Source of the DNA: Gnetum montanum
Lineage: Eukaryota > Streptophyta > Gnetopsida > Gnetales > Gnetaceae
Length of the DNA: 32,800 nt
Direction of reading: 5' to 3'
Assembly (NCBI GenBank): GCA_015680685.1
Contig: MNCI01013737.1
Location: forward strand, 64,568 to 97,367
Part shown: one piece after another, positions 21,380 to 31,458 of the stretch
Position numbering within the stretch: the first letter of the stretch is position 1
How the letters are laid out: each line of letters opens with the position of its first letter
Position numbers and translations under genes: made by a program
Notes under the pieces: model-generated
What the model was told of the DNA's origin: nothing
The model's database searches: none
What the model saw: the letters and a program-made list of their open reading frames with translations, nothing else

Positions 21380-22750
21380 GTCCTAGGTTGGTGAAGCAAT
21401 GTCTCCATGAAAGTGACTTCTTGTCATGCATTGTGTAAAATTTGTATCCAAAATGTTGGAGGTTGGATGATATTGATCTAGTCGAGAGGTGGTTGGAATC
21501 TACAAGGAGGTGGACATTGTTGAGGTAGAAGGTGTTGTAGATGAAATGATTTGAGAAGGCATTGATGTAGAGGTGTGCCCTTGAAGAGGAAATGAAAGTT
21601 GAGGATGGTGTTGCATTGGATGACCATGCCAAGGTTGTGTATGCTATGGTAATCATTAATTTATTTCTTCCATAGATCCATGTCTTGAATTGGTAGTAGT
21701 AGGCATGTTTTTGGCAGCAAAAATAGGCACAGTCTTGGTAGCAGTAGAAAAGTGAGGAGAAACAACATTGTGGATGTCCATGTCGCTATAATGTTGAAAT
21801 GTTTCTTCCATGAAATTTACATCATGTGAATCAGCCACATTTTTATTTGCAACATCATAGCACCTGTATGCTTTGGAATTTGCGTAATATCCCACAAAAA
21901 TACATGGTTGTCCCTGTTTATCTAGCTTTTGTCTGTTTTGTATTGGAATTTGAATGTAGCATGGTGAACTAAAAATTTTTAAAATGAGAGATATTGGATG
22001 AATATCCATTCCATAATTCATATGGATTTTTATTTTGAATTGATCTTGATGGCACCCTATTTAAAATATAAATTGATGTTACACAAGCTTCTGCCGAAAA
22101 TTTATTCTCTAAACTTGACATTTGAAGTAGACACCTTGTCATTTCAACCACAGTTCTATTTTTTCTCTCAGTAATACCATTTTGTTGAGGTGTGAATGAT
22201 GTGGTTGTTTGATGAATAATCCCACTTTTCTTGAAAAATTCATTAAATTCAATTGATAAAAATTCACCACCACGATTTGTCTAAATTTTCTTAATTGAAT
22301 TGCCACTTTGATTTTCTACTTCCACCTTGAATTCTTTAAAAAATCCCAATGTTTGATGTTTTAATTTCATAAAATTACAAAAGAAAATCTTGAAAAATCA
22401 TTCACTATGATTAACATATATTAGTTTTTACCTAGGCTCAATGTTTGCATGGGATCAGATAAATCCATATGAACTAGATCTAATTTTTCTTGAGATCTAT
22501 GTTGTTTTCTGGAAAATGGTAACCTTGTAATTTTTCCTAGTTGACATATGTCACAATCATGACTATGTAGCAAAGGAAATTTTGGCATACCTTTTACAAT
22601 TTCTCCTTTTTGCATGCAATCCATTGAGCCAAAGTGGACATGTCCTAACCGAGCATGCCATAACCATGCTATGTCTTCAGTGACAGTGAGACAATGAACA
22701 TCCTTTTGCATTTATAACTTGTACATCTAATTCTTGCTTATAGGGATAAT
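21380..22750 (-). pseudogene. Copia integrase
   Basis: 22711-22421 holds the GAG-pre-integrase zinc region (LWHARLGHVHF, then CDICQLGK) and the start of the core (LVHMDLSDPM, first Asp). The middle of the core at 22420-22150 is broken by frameshifts. The third acidic residue lies in the decayed segment before NRTVVEMTR, at about 22130-22190. 22151-21656 carries the C-terminal half (EACVTSIYILNRVPS, CIFVGYYANSKAYRCYD). The linker to RT at 21656-21380 is serine- and threonine-rich and low in recognisable motifs. Confidence 0.9.
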
Positions 22751-23110
22751 TGAAATACCTTTATCATGATCAAACTTAGAAATTTTAAAAACATATTTTT
22801 CAAATTCAACACGATACTAATTGTGACATAATTGCCCCACACTTAATAAATTCTTGGAAAGATTTGGAATAAAATAAATCTAGGAAATAACATATTTGTT
22901 GCTTTGAGTGTTTTTGAAGGTAAGTGATCCAATCCTAGCAATGGTAAAATTCTTCCCATTACCTATGGTTACCTTTCCATAATATTTTTTCAAGCTTGAG
23001 AATAATTTCTTATTCCTTGTCATGTGATTTCTACACCCACTATCAACATACCAAATGTTGTTATTGTTGTTAGCATTTGGCACCTTTGTTGAGATCAAGA
23101 GTTGATCTTC
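22751..23110 (-). pseudogene. Copia protease
   Basis: The open reading 23098-22880 includes IWYVDSGCRNHMT, with the catalytic D-S-G of the copia protease, then IGNGKNFTIARIGSLTF. Copia proteases normally read DSGA or DSGC followed by -HM, so this one keeps its key residues. Downstream to 22751 the link to integrase is broken by stops. Confidence 0.9.
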
Positions 23111-24118
23111 CTCCTTTTCAATATGAAATAATTTCTCACTTTTTGTTGATCTTCATGTTCTACAATTTTTTCTTTTCCCTTCTTTTCATACTTCTTTATT
23201 GACCAACATTCAAGAGTATTGTGGGTCTTGGTACCACATAAATCACAATGCTTACCTTCCTTTGATTGATTTGATCTTACATGACCACAACCTCTAGATT
23301 TGCCACAACCACATCCATGTCCTCTTAATGAGGATCCACTTGAGGATTTTTGATGTTGATTTTTATTTTGATTGGATGTTCTCTGAAATTATGCTTGAAA
23401 TGCATTTGCTGTTGAATCCTCACGTTCAACAATTCTTTGCTCGTATGTTTTTAAGCTTCCTACGAGCTCAACCATGGTCATCTTATCAAGATATCTTACT
23501 TCTTCAATAGCCACAATGATAGACCATGGTCATCTTATCAATATCTCTTACTTCTTCAATAGCCACAATGATAGGATCATATTGTCTATTTACACTTCGA
23601 AGGATCTTTTCAACAGCACACCTTTTCTCAAGTGTTTCTCCACAAGATTCAAGTCCATTTTGAACTTGTTGAAATTGACTGATGTGTTGATCAATATTCT
23701 CTAAATCTAACATGAATAAAGATTCAAAATATTTTCTTAAAACTTGTAATTTGACAACATGAACCTGTAATGATCCCTTGTATGCAATTTCTAGTGCATC
23801 CCACATAGCTTTGCTAGTTTGATGCATAACAATTTTGGGAAAGATTGTCAGATATAACCCAGATTGAATGATGAATAATGCTTTTGCATATTTCTTATGA
23901 AGCTCCTTAAATTTATTCTTTTCATCTTCCTTCAAGGCTTGAAATGTTGGCTGATCAACATCTTGGAATCCATTTTCAACAGGATCCCAAAGATCTTGTG
24001 AGATTAAGAATGTCTTCATCTTCATTTTCCAATATTCATAATTCTCTCCGTTGAAGACAGGAACTTGGAGAGACATGGATCCATGATTTTGGGCCATCTT
24101 GGAGATAATTTTTGTCAA
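23111..24118 (-). pseudogene. Copia gag with zinc knuckle
   Basis: It starts at ATG 24118, about 18 bp after the primer binding site. 24118-23504 is open for about 200 codons and matches the copia gag (UBN2-type) pattern: PVFNGENYEYWKMKMKTFL near the start, then AMWDALEIAYKG, then a leucine-rich region. A 52-bp tandem duplication at 23471-23574 throws it out of frame. The CCHC zinc knuckle, CDLCGTKTHNTLEC at about 23210-23255, is intact and follows a glycine-rich stretch. Confidence 0.92.
23471..23574. repeat. 52-bp tandem duplication in copia gag
   Basis: Two adjacent copies, 23471-23522 and 23523-23574, differ at only a few positions. Because 52 is not a multiple of three, the duplication shifts the gag reading frame and by itself would disable the element's gag-pol. 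Confidence 0.93.
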
Positions 24119-24135
24119 GAATTTGAGCTAACCAT

Positions 24136-24147
24136 CTCCGATACCAA
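24136..24147 (-). other. Copia primer binding site
   Basis: The minus strand reads TGGTATCGGAGA two bases from the LTR end. This matches the initiator-methionine tRNA 3' end complement (TGGTATCAGAGC) except for A/G at the eighth base and A/C at the last. Confidence 0.85.
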
Positions 24148-24148
24148 A

Positions 24149-24527
24149 TGAAGAGTCTAAAGGGCCTTGGATCTACGAACTAAGCTTAAAGGAAATAAAG
24201 AAATTTGTTAGAATAAGAACACTCTTGTTAAACTTTCTAACTTTTGTATGTCTTCTATTCTATTATTTTTTCTATTGTGAATGAATATGTGTTGCTACAA
24301 TTATATAGGCCTTCATCTCCCAAGAATAGATTTAGAGAGATGAGTATGAATCTCGAAAATTATGGGGATGACCCTTATCATCTTATTTAAGGATATTCTT
24401 AATATGGAATATCCTAAACATGGATTGGATAAGAATTACATGAATAGGATCTCATCTTATTTAAAATAGATTAATGGATGAGATCTATCTAATTCTATTG
24501 TGGAACATCTAGTCATCATATTCCACA
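24149..24527 (-). repeat. Copia 5' LTR (right)
   Basis: 379 bp, the partner of 19374-19752. It adjoins the primer binding site on its left and the ACTAT target duplication (24528-24532) on its right. Confidence 0.95.
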
Positions 24528-25740
24528 ACTATATATCCTAAGTATGAGACTTCTTCCTTAAAGAGTTCACATTTACTTAATTTAGCTTTTAATTGATGTT
24601 CTTTAACAATTTCCATTGTAGTTTTTAAATATTCAATATGTGCTTCTCTTGATTTAGAATAAACAAGTATATCATCCATAACTACTATGATAAATTGATC
24701 AAGATATTCACAAAAATATTATTCATTAATGCCATAAATGTTACAGGGGCATTAGTTAATCCAAACAACATCACAACAAATTTCGTATAATCCATTTCTG
24801 GTTCTAAAAGTAGTTTTCTCAATATCTTTCTTGTTAAAAAAATTTGGTGATATCCTAATTTTAAATCAATATTTGAGAAATAACATGCACCCATAAGTTG
24901 ATTGAATAAATCATCAATTCTAGGTAAAGGATAAGTATTTTTAATCATCACTTTATTTAATGCTCTATAATCAATGCATAATCTTAGAGTACCATCTTTC
25001 CTTTTGATGAATAGAACTGGTGCACCCCAAGGTGATACATTGGGTCTAATTTTCGATTCTTCCAATAATTGGTCTAATTGTACTTTTAATTCTCTTAATT
25101 TTGAAGTAGAAAATCTATAAGGATATTTTGAGACAGGTTGTGTACTAGGAAAAAATATTAATGGCATGTTCAATAGTTCTTTTTGGAGGTCATTCTCTAG
25201 TTTCATCAAATACTAAATCTTTATGTTCTTTAAGTTCATTTGAGATCTCAACACTTAAAAGTTTCGAAGGTTGGATAACTTTAACCACCAACATTGTAGC
25301 ACCTTTTTTAACTAATATTTTAGCTTGCTTAATAGTTACTATATGAATTTTCTTTGTTGTTTCTACCCCCCTTAGAATCCTGACTCCATCAGTGGTTGAA
25401 ACTTTTAAAATATGAGTTCCAAAGTGGGTAGTAACATCAAATTTTTATAGGAAATACATTCCTAAAATTTCATCAACATCAATTAGTTAAAATTCAAAAA
25501 ATTCATCAATGAAAGGCATATTTTGCAAAGTAAAGTTTATTTTTCCATACTTGGTATGTTTGCTCATAGTTGTTCCATTTGCCAGTTCTATCTTAATAAT
25601 TTTCTTGGAAGGGAGACCTAATTTCAATAAATTAATTAACTTTGGAGAAATAAAGTTATCATTGGTACCACTATCAATAAAAAATTTAATTTTTTTACCT
25701 TTAATTGAACCTTCAAAAATTAGTAAGGAAAATTGAAATT
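24528..25740 (-). pseudogene. Chromovirus protease and RT, 5' part of interrupted pol
   Basis: The protease active site reads FFIDSGTNDNFI at about 25660-25695, an intact D-S-G-T. 25209-24685 is an open RT stretch with [37 protein letters not shown] and [13 protein letters not shown]. The active site continues as VVMDDILVYS at about 24655-24685, with M-D-D in place of Y-V/I-D-D. The reading stops at YLGYIV next to the copia LTR and resumes at 19373. Between protease and RT (about 25210-25500) the linker is broken by stops. Confidence 0.93.
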
Positions 25741-27006
25741 ACCTGATTTAGTTGATGCAAATATCTTCTTGATGGTTATTGTAGCAGCTGGAATTTTTCC
25801 TTTGTTCATGTTTAGGTTTGGTTTTTGATTTATGATTTGGTTGATCCTTTGTATTTTTGCTTGAAATTTTGGGCAATCTTGTTTAAGATGGTTCTCACCA
25901 CAAAAGAAATATCTAGATCTTGGTCAAGCTTTTTTTGTTGGTGTCTCTTCTATCATTGCTTGTGGAAAAGGGCTTGGTCGAGAAGTTTCTTGTTGAAGGT
26001 CACTCTTATTTGATTCAATTCCTCATAATCACGAGCAATTCTATATGCTTCATTAAAAGTTTCAAGATTATGGGCTCGTGTAGTAATTGAGCATGTAATC
26101 CTCCAATGAATTTTGAAGCTAATTCTCCCTCATCCTAGTGACTTACATATCTAGAAAGATCACAAAATTCTTTGTAGTAATCATCTACAGATTGTTTTTC
26201 CAACCTTAAGAAATCAAATCTCATTTTATGCTCTTTGAGAAAAGAATTGGGAACAAATTTTTGTTCAAAATCTCAACAAAAATTAAGCCCATTTGTAATC
26301 AAACCTTGAGATCTCAGCCCATTCCACCATGTTACTGCAAGTCCTCTTAAATATAAGGAGGTAACTTCTAGACATTCATGGCTTGACAAATTCAACATAT
26401 CAAAGTAGTTTTTCATTGTATCAAGCTAATCCTTTACTTTAGCATTGGATGCAGGGGCTTCATCATAATGATCTAATTTTACTTTCTTAGCATGCACTTG
26501 TGTTAATGACTCTCTAGATGGATTAAGCCAGTTCTCATATCCTTCACATTTGATTTTAGTTCCATGGTCTACAAGGTGGATTTCAGTATTCTATCCATTA
26601 GGTGGAGGTTGTGTTTGTTGTGGATTCCTAATGAAAGGTTGATATTGATGTTGTGACCTAGGTAGACCATGGGTAGGATTGGAAGATTGAATAAGATGGT
26701 TGGTTAATTGCTTGATGGATTCAGCAAAGGAATCCATCTTTCCTTCTACTTCAAAAAATTTATCCTCTAAATTGTGGGACAATTTCTTAATTTCTTTAGA
26801 CATATTTTGCATCTTTGTCTTGATCCCTTAGTTTGAGTGTCAAAGTTCTTCTTGAACATCCCTGATCTCATCAATTTGTTCTTCAAGGGCATTCATTTGG
26901 TCATTGACTCAGGCTTCTAGTTCTTTCCAATTTATTCTTTAGGTCTTGAACATTGGTAAGTTGAAGAAATTAGGTATGTTTGGGAATCCTCAGCCTCTAT
27001 GGCCAT
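25741..27006 (-). pseudogene. Chromovirus gag with zinc knuckle
   Basis: A probable start ATG lies at 27006 (MAIEAEDSQTYL). A coiled-coil region follows (26812-26690, KKLSHNLEDKFFEVEGKMDSF), then a Pro- and Gln-rich stretch, then the capsid part with ECLEVTSLYLRGLAVTWWNG at about 26330-26390 and KFVPNSFLKEHKM at about 26225-26265. The zinc knuckle at about 25880-25915 reads YFFCGENHLKQDC: the first Cys of C-X2-C-X4-H-X4-C is replaced by Tyr, one G-to-A change from TGT. The frame is interrupted by several stops. Confidence 0.87.
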
Positions 27007-27619
27007 TTTATAGAATTTGAAATCATTTAGTTAGTTGTGAAATAATTTGAAACTGTTATGGATTTCTCAATGAATCTGAATTATTTTTGGACCTAAATTA
27101 AGGAATTAAAAGTTAATCTTGCACAGCTAGCTACAGTTGGTCATGGCCTTACCGTAACTGGCCACGGTTGGTCATAAGCCTGGCCATAAGCCAAATTTTT
27201 TTTTAAAAATTATTATAAGATTTTATTTAATTTGGATATATTAATTTAATATTGGAGCTTAATTTCGAACATGAGACCTCCAAGTTGATTTTTTTTTAAA
27301 ATATATATATTATTATTATTTATTTTTTTAATTGCACTTAAACCAAGAATGGTCATATCTTCCAAACCGTAAGTCAGATTTTGATGAAATTGGTACCATT
27401 GGAATCATATAAAAGAGTACTTTGCATTAAACTATAGATAACTTCACTTTAGTAAACCTAAAAATCATAAAATAAAAAAAATTAAATATTAGCTTTTTAA
27501 ATAAAAAGTAAACTTTAGCTTTTCCTTATAAAAAAAAGTATATGTTAACTTTTATTAAATCTTTTGTTATCTTAAGTTATACTTTCTCTTTTATTTTACT
27601 AATATTTCTATGATTACAT
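27007..27619. other. AT-rich spacer between gag and antisense gene
   Basis: No gene is seen. It serves as the gag leader on the minus strand and as the upstream region of the antisense gene on the plus strand, so it may act as a shared control region. At 27130-27195 there are short repeated words (GTTGGTCAT, GGCCATAAGCC), and at 27295-27335 an A/T run with TAT repeats. Confidence 0.5.
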
Positions 27620-27627
27620 TATAAATA
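27620..27627 (+). promoter_or_regulatory. TATA box of antisense gene
   Basis: TATAAATA lies 95 bp upstream of the first in-frame ATG at 27722. The spacing is plausible for a plant promoter with a short 5' UTR, but the region is AT-rich, so a chance match is possible. Confidence 0.4.
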
Positions 27628-27721
27628 TAAGAAGTAAGTTGATTTACTCACCACAACTAGCAAAAGAGTTTCTACGAAGAAGTTTGAAAACTTAGTATCA
27701 TAAAGAATTTATGGCTTTTAA

Positions 27722-29924
27722 ATGTCAAACTTCACCTAAGCCCCTTCACGTAGCTGGTATTTATTACCTAATAATATTTTTCTACACCAAAATAATGTTT
27801 TTACTACTTTCAATTGGGTTCGTAGCTTGCTTGGGAAGGATGGTTTTCAGTTTCTCACTACTTCTAGGTTGGTTGCTTTACTGGTTTTTCCAATTTTTAA
27901 ATTTTCCTTTTGCAAAGGTGTTCTTGTAGAGTGGTTTGAGTAATATGATAATAAGAAAAGTACTATTTTTCAATTGGTTTTTGGAGCGGTAACAATCCTT
28001 CCTCTTGATATCAAAGTAGTCTTAGGTTTTCAGCCAAGAGAGGATTTGTTGATTCCTACAACTCATTCTCCACAATTTAAATCTTTTTGTAAGATGGAAT
28101 TATCCAATTATGTTGCTGATTCTATCATTCACAAAAACCAATTTGTTTGTAAAGATTTCATTAATGATGCTTATTTTGACTTATGTTTATTCATTAGTAC
28201 GAAGGTTCTATGGTATAGACAACAATCCAATGTTAGTTCTTATTCTATTTTCATACTTCATGATGCCATAATTGATAGGGTTTATGATTGGTTGATGTCA
28301 TGTTGCTCTAGTTTTTATACTGGTATGAAAGAAATTTCTATTGCCCACCAACATTCGTTAAAATCCTATACTCTATGTTGTATACCTTTGATCATGTGTA
28401 TGATCTTAAGTTATGATCATCCTAAAAAATGTTCTACTCGTTACAATTCTAGATTGTGCCCTAAATTTCTTGAAGATGAGAAGGATATAAGGAGTAAGAT
28501 TATGGGTGCCCAAAAAGGTCAACTGGCTTTATAGCAAGCTTGGGGTCAAGAAGAAATCAGTGAGGTAATTTCATGTTTTTTTATTATCTCCTTGTTTCTT
28601 AATTATGTTTTTATTTTATGTATTTGATAGTGCAATCTGGGCTATAGAATGAACCAATGTAGAGTGCTAAATCTGCACAGGTTGAAGAAATTCAAGGTAC
28701 TTTAGCCTTTGGTATAGTTCAATCACAAGAACAAGTCATAGTTCCTACATCCAAGGTATATATTTAAATATAATTTACTAAATTAAATATCTTATATATA
28801 ATTTTATATTTTTTTATATTATCATTTTTTCTATAAATTTCTTTTGTAGAGACAACGTACTGGGCAAGGTTCTAGTAGTACAATAGTTAAAAGATAATCA
28901 ACTCAACAATAGGCTCAATAACAATCCCAACCAACTCCTCAACAAGGTTCACAATGTGATAAGGAAATGCAACCAGAGGTAGGTTTTAATTGTATAATTA
29001 CTTTCTTTTTTTCCTTGTATAATGTTAATAATAATTTCATTTTTTATGTTGTAAAGGTCTATAGAGCGATAGTATTTTATCCAAGAGATGGATAGAGGTG
29101 ATGTAAGTGCTACTTCTGCATAGACTCCTATTTGACCACCACCTAGATCACCACTCATACCTTCTTTTCCTTTGATACCTAGAAAAGGTTCCCTTTCACA
29201 AGTAGCACCAACAATAATTTTTGAATCTATTCCAGTGGTTTCTTCTTTCTCTATCTTTGGCTCTTCATATTCTATAGGAAAGATAGTGGTGGCTGTTGAG
29301 GAAGAACTTGTGCTTCTTCGGCGTATTAATCAATGAATTTTAGACAACAAACCCTATTCTATTCATGAAGATGTCTATCATCTATGGGAGTCACAATCAT
29401 GCAATTTCAAGGAAAATTATGATTTAGTATAGGTTGGAATTCCATCATCTTGGCATCCAATTCCTAAGGAGGCTCCAGATGCTAGAAAAAATTTGGAGCA
29501 GCTCTTAGGAGAGTTGGAAAGTGCAACATGTTATGCTCGTCATCTAGATACTCATGCATGTTTCCTTTAAATTAATAATGATTGATTCTAGGTAATATAT
29601 ATATTTTTCTCTCTTTTATCCTTTTGGTTTGTTGATTTATTTATAACTCATAATTTAAATTTTTTTCTGTAAAGAAAGGAAAAGGAATGGCAAAGAGACA
29701 TGAATGATTGATTAGTACAAGTGGAAATTTTGAAGACTCAACTTCAAAGAAAGGAGGAATCAACAGCTGCAGCGAGACGTGCGACCAGATATATCAAACA
29801 ACTATGTGATAGACTAGTTGGATGTAAAGTAGTGCTTAGCAAAGTAGATGCTACTACTGAAGAGAGAGAATCCCAATTGAAGATAGTTATAGATCTTCTT
29901 GAATCATTTGGTTGTAACAAATAA
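27722..29924 (+). pseudogene. Five-exon antisense gene inside chromovirus, unknown protein
   Basis: I do not recognise the protein. Exons are 27722-28564, about 28636-28755, 28850-28978, about 29067-29591 and about 29679-29924, giving about 620 codons. All introns are phase 0 and about 71-95 bp, starting GTAATT, GTATAT, GTAGGT and GTAATA. The first acceptor now reads AA where AG is expected. Exon 1 encodes a hydrophobic, aromatic-rich domain (FNWVRSLLGKDGFQFL, VTILPLDIKVVLGFQ, DRVYDWLMSCCSSFY) somewhat like the plant mobile or transposon-associated domains, but this is only a resemblance. Exons 2-4 are Gln-, Pro- and Ser-rich. Exon 5 is a coiled coil (EILKTQLQRKEESTAAARR) ending at TAA 29922. 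About 17 in-frame stops remain, nearly all explained by CAA, CAG, CGA or TGG decay. It runs opposite to the chromovirus, toward its 5' LTR. Confidence 0.7.
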
Positions 29925-30005
29925 TTATAGTTGTCCCTTTTCTTTATTTTCCCATTCTACCCCCTTTTTTCTTTAACGATGTACTTCTTCTTCATTTCTT
30001 TTGAT

Positions 30006-30016
30006 AATAAAATAAA
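30006..30016 (+). terminator. Polyadenylation signal of antisense gene
   Basis: Two overlapping AATAAA hexamers (30006-30011 and 30011-30016) lie about 85 bp after the stop codon at 29922-29924. They follow a T-rich stretch, as in plant 3' UTRs, and lie before the chromovirus PBS and LTR, so the antisense gene fits wholly within the element. Confidence 0.5.
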
Positions 30017-30120
30017 ATAATATTTTCCTACATGTTGTTATTTTTCTAAATGTACTTGTGTTCTATGTTAATAATAAAATAAGGTTTTTCTTTCATTTTG
30101 GTTCCTAAATCATGGTTTGC

Positions 30121-30130
30121 GTCGATACCA
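30121..30130 (-). other. Chromovirus primer binding site
   Basis: The minus strand reads TGGTATCGAC two bases after the LTR end. The first seven bases match the initiator-methionine tRNA complement (TGGTATCAGAG); the rest has diverged. Confidence 0.8.
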
Positions 30131-30132
30131 AA

Positions 30133-30645
30133 TGTGACATCCCATTCCTGGATATCATAAAAATATGAATGCCTAATTTATTATATTCATCATCGATAAC
30201 ATATCAAAAAGATTATAAACAATTAAATAATTAATTAATTAACAAATAAATAATTTATACTAAAGAATTAAGCAAGGAAAAAATTGGAAAAATTGTATTA
30301 ATGGAAGAGAGTACTGTAATGCATTTTTGGATTGTCTTCCTATGCCACTTAAGCCTTAGAGGCGATTTAACACTGCCACCACGATTAGGCCTATAACTTG
30401 GCTAGAAAGGTGGGCTAGTTCGCTTCTTGTCCCACTTCAACCTACCTTTCGTTACTAGCCTCTCTAGGCTCTGCAACTCCATGCCAACATGACCTTTAAT
30501 CCTGGCCTTTAATAGCATAGGTCAAACCCTTTCCCAAGGGATACATGAATAGTCATAACTCCTCATAATGAGGTACCCATTCATTAGGAGGTTAATTACA
30601 TTGTTTACAATTGTTTCCACCCTTAACAAGGGATGGGATGTTACT
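30133..30645 (-). repeat. Chromovirus 5' LTR (right)
   Basis: 513 bp, from TGTGACATCC to GATGTTACT, collinear with 16587-17098. The last base is T where the other copy has A, so the terminal CA/TG pairing is slightly decayed. The target duplication ATTTC follows at 30646-30650. Confidence 0.93.
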
Positions 30646-30650
30646 ATTTC

Positions 30651-30880
30651 ACTTTTCACTTACATTGCATTTGTTTACACCTTTACATTTATCTTGATTG
30701 TCTAGATTATGCATTATTTTACTCTTTTATGAATTCATTTGCTTTGTTTAGTCTATGAATTTGGTTGTTTAGTTCATCCTTTAGTAGTTATTAGCTTACG
30801 CATGAAAAACATAAAAATGCATAAAAATTGGTAAAGCCAAAATTGCAAGAAAAAAGAAATAACATTGCACAACTTGCCAT
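30651..30880 (+). other. Continuation of the outer element after the chromovirus
   Basis: This resumes the sequence interrupted at 16586. It is T-rich and non-coding (repeated TTTGTTT and TTTACA words). No RT or integrase reading is present, which supports the view that the outer element has only gag and protease. Confidence 0.5.
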
Positions 30881-31230
30881 GGCCCTAAGCTAACAACGTT
30901 TTGGCCTAGAATGACCTTAAACTACCACCTGTAATTCTACCCCTATGGCCTACCATGGCCTTAAATTGGCAACACATGGCCTACCATGACCCTAAACTAG
31001 TAGCCCATGGCCTAGAATTGCCTTAAACTATTGTAGTTGATCCTTCTGTTGTGGCCCAAAAAGGCCTAAAACTAACAATATATGATCCACAATGGTCTGA
31101 AACTACCACTCTTAATTGTCACTACAGCCTAAAATGGCCTTAAAATAGCAGTGTACATGGTTTGAAATGGTCTAAAAGTATCATCATCACCCAGAATGAC
31201 CTTAAACTAGCATCACACTCGTAATGGCCT
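30881..31230. repeat. Degenerate tandem repeat around GGCCTTAAACTA
   Basis: Units of about 31-44 bp share TGGCCTANNATGGCCTTAAACTA. Clear starts are at 30902, 30946, 30977 and 31008, and further decayed copies run to about 31230. It lies between gag-protease and the antisense gene of the outer element. Decay is mainly by C/T and G/A changes. Confidence 0.8.
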
Positions 31231-31458
31231 AGTTACACCATCATCACGTAGACTTAACATATTTAGCATATTAGCTCATTGTATGATAACCATAGCAAGT
31301 GCATGACAAATAAACACAAAAATACAAAGTAAAAATTTTTTCACATTACACATTACACATATTGTGAACACATGTATTAGATATCACATGAATACCAATA
31401 CATAGCATGAGCAGAAAAATACATAGCACAAAAATAGCAAAAAATGCCCAACAATAGG
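31231..31458. other. AT-rich region downstream of antisense gene
   Basis: No gene is visible. It would be the 3' UTR side of the minus-strand gene that ends at 31459. Confidence 0.4.

Larger units (their letters stand above)
19374..24527 (-). mobile_element. Ty1/copia retrotransposon nested in chromovirus pol
   Basis: A 5154-bp minus-strand element with two 379-bp LTRs (19374-19752 and 24149-24527), PBS, PPT and the copia domain order gag, protease, integrase, RT, RNase H. The integrase-before-RT order separates it from gypsy. By eye the LTRs differ at about 17 of 379 sites, 14 of them transitions. Frameshifts and stops interrupt the polyprotein at several places, so it is probably not autonomous, but it is clearly younger than its chromovirus host. 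Confidence 0.95.
16587..30645 (-). mobile_element. Complete Ty3/gypsy chromovirus with nested copia
   Basis: This is a minus-strand LTR retrotransposon bounded by a 5-bp target duplication. Reading from the right: 5' LTR (30133-30645), PBS, an antisense gene, gag, protease, RT, RNase H, integrase, chromodomain, PPT and 3' LTR (16587-17098). It interrupts the plus-strand gag-protease element and is itself interrupted by a copia at 19374-24527. Without the copia and one duplication copy it is about 8.9 kb. The LTRs differ at very roughly 65 of 512 positions by eye, so this is an old insertion. All genes are broken, so it cannot move by itself. Confidence 0.93.

Noticed and set aside
27130-27195. 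Apparent link between the GTTGGTCATGGCC words here and the GGCCTTA array at 30.9 kb
   Set aside because: Only short words are shared; with repeats of such low complexity this is not evidence of common origin.
27711-27929. 72-codon hydrophobic ORF that looks like a small membrane protein
   Set aside because: It is out of frame with the better-supported exon 1 reading that runs from 27722 to 28564, so it is a shadow.
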